NCBI GenBank assembly: GCA_963669155.1 | Contig: OZ022589.1 | Coordinates: 21,754,886 to 21,818,885, forward strand | From: Arbacia lixula | Taxonomy: Eukaryota; Echinodermata; Echinoidea; Arbacioida; Arbaciidae | Direction: 5' to 3' | Length of the DNA stretch: 64,000 bases | Part shown: in pieces, positions 57,822-64,000 of the stretch | Layout of the letters: each line of letters starts with the position of its first letter | Position numbering within the stretch: the stretch's first letter is position 1 | Notes under the pieces: generated by a model | Told to the model about the DNA's origin: nothing | Databases searched by the model: none | The model's input: the letters and a program-made list of their open reading frames with translations, nothing else | Translations under genes and position numbers: made by a program

Positions 57822-60200
57822 TGTCTCTCTCTCTCTCTCCCAGAAAACGGACCCCGAGCCCACCAGCGTCCAGGCGCCAGTGACGACAGAGACCAACGTG
57901 CTAGCGACCCTCCGTTTAAGCAGATCACTGCTTCCACTTATCCGATCGCATGGGAGGTAGCGACAAAAATATGTATATATATCTTTCTTTCTTTCGTTAA
58001 CGTGTACACTAGCGATAGGAAATTAAACTTGCTATCGATTCAGATCAACCGCAACTCTTTATAAGACGGGGTCCTGGGGGGCATTTCATCAAAGGACTTG
58101 TCGGACGTTTTATCCGCAAACTGTTATAAGATAGTGAAATGCTTGCATCTTATTGGCCGAGAGCAAACTTGTCGGATAAAATATCCGACAAGTCCTTTGA
58201 TGAAATGCCCCCCTGTTCTTCTTCAAGATGATAAAGCTAGAACAACACAAACAGACCCAAATACCACCTAACGCAGTGTATGTACTTACGCGTGCAATTG
58301 GATAAACCTATATATATGATAGATTCATGTAGAACTGGGATTGTTTTTTCAATAGTAACAAACATTATTTTTAGTCGATATCCATTTTTTTTTCCAGAGT
58401 AGTGAACGTAGCCAGCGAGGCAGGGTCAGCAACCTACCCGAAGCTCAGCCGCGCCCTGCAGGACAGATTCAAGACGGTGGACACGGAGCAAGGGGTCATT
58501 GACCTCATGAATGAGTTCATCAGGTGAGGTTAATACATGGTCAAACCATTAGAACGGGACAGGGGTCATTTACCTATTCATCACAAGTCCTCTGTGGCGT
58601 ACTATTCAATCCATATTAATCTTCAATGCGATAATAATAAATTGATGTGGGGAAACTTACCAAAGGTAGAATATTGATCATTGTCGTTTGGTCATATTTA
58701 TTAGAATAGAGCAATAAATATTGAACTCGCAGTATAGTACCAAAGTAGTTGGGTATTCAAATTTAGAGTCCCCACTGTGATCACCACTCCTTTCTCTACC
58801 GGCATACATAGTTTAGAACCAGTTGTCTTGATAATTATGCTCAAATGACGTCACATTTAGGTATTCTTTACCTACTGATACAAAACCGCAAGTCGGTGCA
58901 TTTCTTTGAATTGTGTTCCTCCTTGTGTAAATTGATTCTTGAACCAGTGCAGCGAAAGAAGGATCATCTGAACAGGCTCAGAGAGACTGGAGCATCGGCC
59001 CCAAAATCAGCTACGGAGTCAGCAAACTGGGCCTTATAGCGTTAACTCGGGTCCAGACCAATGACGTCAGCAAGGATTCTACCAGGGAAGACATCCTCGT
59101 CACTTCCGTAAGTACATCGTAGGAGACAGGTCACCGTGTACGAGCGATCCGATCAGTCGTGCGACTCTGCGATTGGTTGAGTCGCAGGACTCGGTCATTG
59201 GATTTGTGCAAGTAGGTGACCTCATATTTTCAGTCGTATGCCCTTTATGCTAGCCTAGGTACTAGGCTGTGAGGTGCATGGACACAACCCAGTCTGTTAA
59301 TAACTATGTCTGGTAACACAGACTAGGCCCCAATCCCATCCTCGCTCTTCTAAGCTGTGAGGTGCATGGACACAACCCAGTCTGTTAATAACTATGTCTG
59401 GTAACACAGACTACACCATAATTACATCGTGGCTCCAGCTTCTGAGGAGGAGCAAGGATGGGATTAAGGTAAAGTCTGTGTTACCAGACATAGTTGTTAC
59501 CAGACTGGGGTGTGCCCATGCACCTTACAGCCTAGTACCTAGGCTACCTTCATGCAGAATTGCGGTTAAAATCGTGTCGTCTTCGGTTGCTTTAATATTG
59601 CGATGTAAGTATAACTAATCAATACGACAAGTACCATTCCCATCGTGACATCATCAAAAGTAGAAATGAGCACCATACTAATAGACACAATTTATGCACA
59701 TAACTTGTCATTACAATGATTACCTCACCTGCCTCACCTGCTCACAATAGCATCACATGTCTTCACACAATACAACCTCTTTGGTTCAGTTTCTTTCATG
59801 ATTCTTTCATGATCTTTCATGATGTCACAATGGGAATCTAGACCTGGTGATTTTTTATGGAGGCGGGGCTAAGCAGTGCTAAGAAAAATATAGAAAAGTA
59901 ATTTTATAATATATGACACTTATTTTCATTGCACAGTCAATGATTTTGTGATATACCTTCTAATATGCACCAACATAAGTCAACATACATTTCGATATCA
60001 GGGGACCTTAAATATTTGTTTCGCTTGTTCGTTCCCAGTGTTGCCCCGGATACGTGAGGACCGATATGAGAAGCCACACTGGACAGCTGACTATGGATGA
60101 GGGCGCTACAACACCCGTCCATCTTGCACTGCTTCCGACCGGTTCCCAAAGTCACGGATTGTTCTTTACTTGTAAGAAGGAGGTCCTAGACTTCTGGTAG
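56221..60200 (+). CDS. CBR1: Carbonyl reductase CBR-B (CBR1-like SDR), exons 2-6
   Basis: Paralogue of CBR-A with the same intron phases. Coding exons: 56221-56487, 57844-57956, 58398-58523, 58948-59107, 60039-60200; together they give about 275 residues without exon 1. Motifs: VTGANKGIG, VVNVAS with the catalytic Ser kept, YGVSK with Tyr and Lys, and CCPGYVRTDM. The usual NNAG motif reads NNSA (end of exon 2), which is unusual for the family. Exon 5 is two codons longer than in CBR-A. The acceptor of exon 3 follows a ~400-bp CT tract. No first exon is seen in the 5 kb upstream; the best candidate is 11901-11927. All splice sites are GT-AG and there is no frame damage, so the gene looks functional. 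Confidence 0.88.
57400..57843 (+). repeat. Long (CT)n polypyrimidine tract forming the CBR-B exon 3 acceptor
   Basis: More than 400 bases of almost pure C/T run straight into the acceptor (CTCTCCCAG|AAAACGGAC). The tract could adopt triplex (H-DNA) structure and is likely to vary in length. The 200-codon Ser/Leu frames and Glu/Arg antisense frames over it are artefacts. Confidence 0.95.
58075..58213. mobile_element. 138-bp MITE with ~42-bp near-perfect terminal inverted repeats
   Basis: GGGGGGCATTTCATCAAAGG and ACTTGTCGGA at the left pair with TCCGACAAGTCCTTTGATGA and AATGCCCCCC at the right. Located in CBR-B intron 3. The near-identity of the arms suggests recent insertion or strong foldback-driven maintenance. 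Confidence 0.9.
58732..58870. mobile_element. Diverged MITE, ACCGAAGTG family
   Basis: It matches 45574-45797 in its second half (CATAGTTTAGAACCAGTTGTC, ATGCTCAAATGACGTCACAT) and begins TAGTACCAAAGTAG. It lies in CBR-B intron 4, ending about 80 bases before the exon 5 acceptor. Confidence 0.6.
59250..59548. mobile_element. Inverted-repeat element with duplicated left arm, CBR-B intron 5
   Basis: The left arm (CTAGCCTAGGTACTAGGCTG ... ACACAGACT, 59250-59324) is partly duplicated at 59352-59413 and is inverted at 59472-59548. Direct and inverted copies share CTATGTCTGGTAACACAGAC. The 74-codon ORF across it is an artefact. Confidence 0.8.
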
Positions 60201-61770
60201 GCCAAGATCTTAGAATCTTGGTAGGTCAAGGTATAGAACTCATAGTAGGGCTAGATCGTAAAAATGTTAATAACACATGGTTTACACGATCCGATCAATA
60301 CAAAAGGAAGTAAGTAACAAAAGAGACTTTTCTTGTAATGTCTGTCACTTGCATTGGCATCAGTGTAACACCACATCAGGTTAGATTGAATATTTCGCAG
60401 CAAGATGAAAATTTCTCGTCCGGATTTTCGCCGTATGTAGGAAATACTTAGTACAATCTAGGAATACCAATAACCCAGATTGGAGTGATTTGTCACATGC
60501 TTCCTTTTGTCAGAGTAGGGTAGTATTATAGTCTGCACCTGCTTGAGATATCACGGAATTACTTGGTTTAATCCAAAAGAGACACAGCTTAGGTTCATAA
60601 GTGCTACCCACCCCATTCTAACCCAATGTATTGTTCTTCTCCAGTAACTTGAGAAGAGGTCGATCTTGATCATGGTAGATCGCTCTACCTCCAGTGCTTC
60701 ACATTGGTTTGACTTATAATTTTGTACGTAAGCATTAAACATGAAAAAAATTTCCGTCTATAAGTTCGTAGGTCAGCATTAGATATGTTAAAGTCTCAAT
60801 CTATAATACCTACGTATTAAACATGTTAAAGTCCACATTGATCAGTTTTTAAGTAAGTGTTGAACATGTTAACGTCTCCATATATTTCTTATGTTATTCA
60901 ATTAGACTGACACATACATGACATATCTACCTCTCAACAGTTACCAGATAGTACCACCGTCCACATAAGCGCCCTCGAGTGGCAATCTTCAGTACATTCG
61001 TTAGCAATAATATCTTTGCGTATCTGTGAGTGGAGGTCATGTTGAAGAGAATCGTAGATAGAAGCATGTAGAAACAGTCAAATAAGTCAACAGAAATATA
61101 GATATAGGTAGTAATTTAATTGAAGGATTTATTTTGCAGCTTTGATTCATGACAACAACGAAACTGGGCAACAGATCTGCATTATTATATTCACTCTTAC
61201 ACAATATGTTGTGGTCGTGCTGTACATCGCATGAGCATCCTTATTTTGATACACGTGCAAGGAAATAATATTTACAACGTGAATAAATAAAACTTACGTT
61301 TTTCACATTATTTGCAATTAATGGACATGGTGAAACAATATTTGTATTGAGGTATCATATTTTAATGCAATGCAGTACGACTTGATTTGCAGTGATTTCC
61401 ATAACGAAAATATGAAGCTTGCTACATAATTTGAGCAACGTCTTCGAAAAGTTTAATGAAGTACTTATTTCTGTGGGCAAAATGAATATCACAAAGCACT
61501 AGAAATACAAACATAGCTAAATAGATTCAATGATTAAAAACTATGTAGAGCTGAATTGTACACTGATTTATGTTAATTGGTATGTCACCTTTCAATCTTG
61601 AACATTGATTTTTGTTTGTCGGTATATTGGCTCAACTTCAGACACTGTCACTCAAAATCTAAATATTTCGGCCTATGATTCAAATATCCAGGCATATTTC
61701 ATTAATCATAAGTTGGACATGGAGTAATATTCTCAAAGTCACATGTAACTCGTCATTGAACACATCACGG
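60201..61770. other. CBR-B 3' flank
   Basis: AT-rich sequence with no further exon. A weak run of short phrases (CATTAAACATG...AAAGTC at 60725-60880, four rough repeats) is the only structure noticed, apart from the AATAAA pair at 61282. Confidence 0.4.
61282..61291 (+). terminator. Possible poly(A) signal of CBR-B
   Basis: Overlapping AATAAA hexamers (AATAAATAAA), about 1.08 kb past the CBR-B stop. No nearer AATAAA was noticed. The long 3' UTR this implies is unverified. Confidence 0.25.
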
Positions 61771-61773
61771 CAT

Positions 61774-62144
61774 GGGCGGATCCAGGAGAGGGCCGAAGCC
61801 CCCCCCCCCCCCCCCCCCGAAGCCCCGGGCCGAAGCCCCCCCCCCCCCCCCCCCCCCAACACCACCACCACCACGCTTATCAGCTCTCTTGAGCGGTTGG
61901 TCGGGGCCCTTCACACTCGTGTAAAGATTGACAGAATCATTGCCACGTTTCTAAACAGGAAGGGAAGCTGGGCCCCGTAACGTTTGCAAATTTGAAAGAC
62001 AAATTCTGATTGGTTACTGGTCGGTCTGTTGAACATAAAGCGCATGCAACAATGATGTTGATTGGTCATTGCCATTTTGCGATTGATCGCAAACCGTAGG
62101 GCCCAGGTCTTCACCCCCCTCCTCACAAATCCTGGATCCGCCCC
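61774..62144. mobile_element. MITE with GGGCGGATCCAGGA terminal inverted repeats
   Basis: Left end GGGCGGATCCAGGA (61774-61787) and right end TCCTGGATCCGCCC (62130-62143) are perfect inverses. The 371-bp body carries two poly-C runs (61800-61817 and 61838-61857) and no coding potential. Located between the convergent CBR-B and GH3 genes. Confidence 0.8.
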
Positions 62145-62321
62145 TTACTAGCAAGTTGGACAATTCTTGAAAAAATTAATGTGTTCAAACACATCAGTTA
62201 GCATGGACGATCGAGGAGTATTGGACAAATGTGTGACTATTCGATTAAAACAGTATGTTGAGAATTCACTTTACTTGTGATTATATTTCGGACACTCTAT
62301 TCATGTTTCGGACATTACGTC

Positions 62322-63606
62322 TCATGTTTCGGACCCTCGCCCGAACGTGTTGGACCTGAGCACCGAGTTGTCTAGCATGAGCCGGAGCGTTTGGGGCGTG
62401 CGCAGTTTGCGCGGGACCTTGTACTGGTTAGCTGCAGTCGTACTGTTCGTCAGGATAAAGTCATGCAGCCGGCTGAACGTGCCGGGTTTCACGATGTGGA
62501 CACTGGGGGTTGCTATGGCACCCTTCTCGCGGTAAGAGTTGTAACAGAAAGAGAGGTGTCGAAGCTTCTCATCAATCTACATGAAAAAAAATAACATGAA
62601 AATATGCAATGACAAACCAATTTATTAAAGAAACCCGGAAACAAGATGGAAAGGGTGAAATATTTTACTGTATTATTTTCCAAAACCGTACAACTGATAT
62701 TGAAATGAACTAGCCAACGAACAGATAAATTGGGACCCCACCAGGCTATGTTAACATGCGAGGTGGCCCTTCCATATGTGTGCCCCTTACCACCCTGAAA
62801 TTAGTTTGGTTGTAATAAAACCAGAAACTAGAAAGTAAAATATAAGTGAAGTTTTGATGAGAATCCATCAAATTATAAGAAAATTACGATTGTTTGAAGT
62901 TTTGATTTTGTGACATCGCTTGCGAGATGCTCTCCCATATGTTGTGTATTACTTTTGTCAATGTCGTTTTTCTCCAAATAATATGCATCACCTGTGTATT
63001 TCATCATCACACGTTTCTACACACATACCTCTGAAATACAATTATTCCTTCATCAAAAAATTTCGTGTTTGAAGTTTTACCCCTCCCCCACTATTGCCTA
63101 TCTGATATGCGCCGGGCTAGAATGGGCAAGTTACTGGTCGCGCGAAGGAGACTGACGCCCTCGCATGTCAGCCCGTCAGTAGTTTGCCCAATAGCCCGAC
63201 GCATATCGGATAGGCTGCTCCCCCACCCACTCTACATCTCTCTGTCCTTTTTACCACACGAGCATTTCTCTTCCACAAAAAAATCCCAGCTCTCTCCACA
63301 CATTTCGCAGTTAAACAACACCCCCCCCCCTCCCCCGCCCCCACCCCCATCAAATGTTACCCCGTGAGTTTCACCTCCTCGTTGTACCCAGGAGTAATTT
63401 TCCCTGGAGTGTATTGTGCTAGGGGGTTATTGTCCACATGTAATTGGGGATAGGGCGGGGGAGGGGGGCGGGTCGATCTTTCAAGGGTGATCGTCCTCGT
63501 AGTCTTACCAAATAATACTGCTCGTGTTCGATCTCGTCAAACGACGGTTCTCGATCCAGCTCAACAAAGACGAGGTAATATGGACATATCGACGTATCCC
63601 GGTTAT
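62322..63606 (-). CDS. GH3-domain protein, last two exons (5' part outside window)
   Basis: Minus-strand exons 63606-63509 and 62576-62322 with good acceptors (TTCCTCACGCAG and TTTTTCATGTAG), donor TTG|GTAAGA and matching phase. They encode ICPYYLVFVELDREPS, then IDEKLRHLSFCYNSYREKGA, SVHIVKPGTFSRLHDFIL and ANQYKVPRKLRTPQTLRLML, ending at TGA. The order of an acidic hinge, S-x-x-YNSYR, H-(I/V)-V-KPGTF and NQYKxPR is the C-terminal subdomain of the GH3 acyl-adenylate-forming family (known as amino-acid conjugases in plants; animal members are poorly characterised). No stops or shifts, so it is probably live. The adenylation core would lie beyond 64000. Confidence 0.8.
62577..63508. other. GH3 gene final intron
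   Basis: The intron contains a segment (62890-63030) related to the 31790-31930 repeat (TTTGTGACATC..GAGATGCTCTCCCAT) and a palindromic pair around 63095-63215 (CTATCTGATATGCG with CGCATATCGGATAG). C-rich run at 63320-63335. Confidence 0.5.
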
Positions 63607-64000
63607 CTGCGTGAGGAAGTGAAAGGTGAAAGGTGAAAGGCGGAGGCAGGTATGATCGATACTCGTGTGCTGAACATGGCACAGTATGCAGAATTAGCAT
63701 CAAAAGCACGTTTAAACTGATGTGCTACGTCACTGCCTCTCACATTATGACAACCGTTTTGAACCAATCACAAGCTTTCTGCTCCCTGGAAATTTTGCGG
63801 CAATGTAACTTGTTTTTATATTTTTATGAAAAATTATTATGAAAAGCTGTAGCATAATCAATGCGAGCGGCAGTTGTATTTCACTTCAGTGTGAACGCGA
63901 CTGTCATCAGAAAAAGCGTGTACGACAGAGCTGGGCCATGTTGCATGTAGGTTTTCAATCATTGTAATTATCCATCAATGATAATTATCATGGTAACAGC

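Noticed and set aside
57382-58064. Open frames of ~190-200 codons over 57382-58064 and long Glu/Arg frames on the other strand
   Set aside because: They are translations of a (CT)n tract. Only the last part (57844-57956) is coding, as CBR-B exon 3, and in a defined frame.

Overview
This is animal (metazoan) genomic DNA that is AT-rich, intron-rich and crowded with repeats. I infer a marine invertebrate, most likely a sea-urchin-like deuterostome. The basis is many small foldback and terminal-inverted-repeat elements, Penelope-like and CR1/Jockey-like retroelement remnants, a decayed Tc1/mariner element, an animal GH3-domain gene, and two diverged copies of one segment that look like alleles of a very polymorphic species. 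The species cannot be proved from the sequence.

Layout. 1-9417 and 16082-25085 are two diverged copies of the same ~9 kb segment; the first ends exactly at a 200-base N gap (9418-9617). Each copy carries a broken alpha/beta-hydrolase gene of the DUF829/TMEM53 type (minus strand), the 3' end of a LINE, a tRNA-derived sequence, a MITE-like element and a homopolymer-rich minisatellite. Between the copies (9618-16081) lie a microsatellite-bearing repeat, a 728-bp long-inverted-repeat element, a TATA-associated first exon of a carbonyl reductase gene (11901-11927), a ~2 kb Helentron-like element and a tRNA-derived SINE. 25086-32870 is almost entirely mobile elements and their nested derivatives.

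The core of the window is a pair of carbonyl reductase (CBR1-like, short-chain dehydrogenase/reductase) genes in opposite orientation. CBR-A (minus strand, 51522 down to 34193) is complete: six exons, 281 codons, every junction GT-AG and in phase. CBR-B (plus strand) has exons 2-6 at 56221-60200; the only matching first exon I find is at 11901-11927. If it belongs, CBR-A sits inside a 44-kb first intron of CBR-B; otherwise there is a mis-assembly or a third paralogue. The two genes have identical intron phases. A 213-bp core of exon 2 is almost identical between them while all other coding parts have diverged, which points to gene conversion.

CBR-A introns and flanks hold a Tc1 pseudogene, two Penelope-like fragments in opposite orientation, a LINE with reverse transcriptase, and two oppositely oriented satellite arrays whose units carry triple nuclear-receptor half-sites (AGGTCA with 1-nt spacing). 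At the right edge the last two exons of a GH3-domain gene (minus strand, 63606-62322) converge on CBR-B.

Functionally, the CBR proteins are expected to be cytosolic monomeric NADPH-dependent carbonyl reductases. Nothing here shows that the window's genes work as one pathway.
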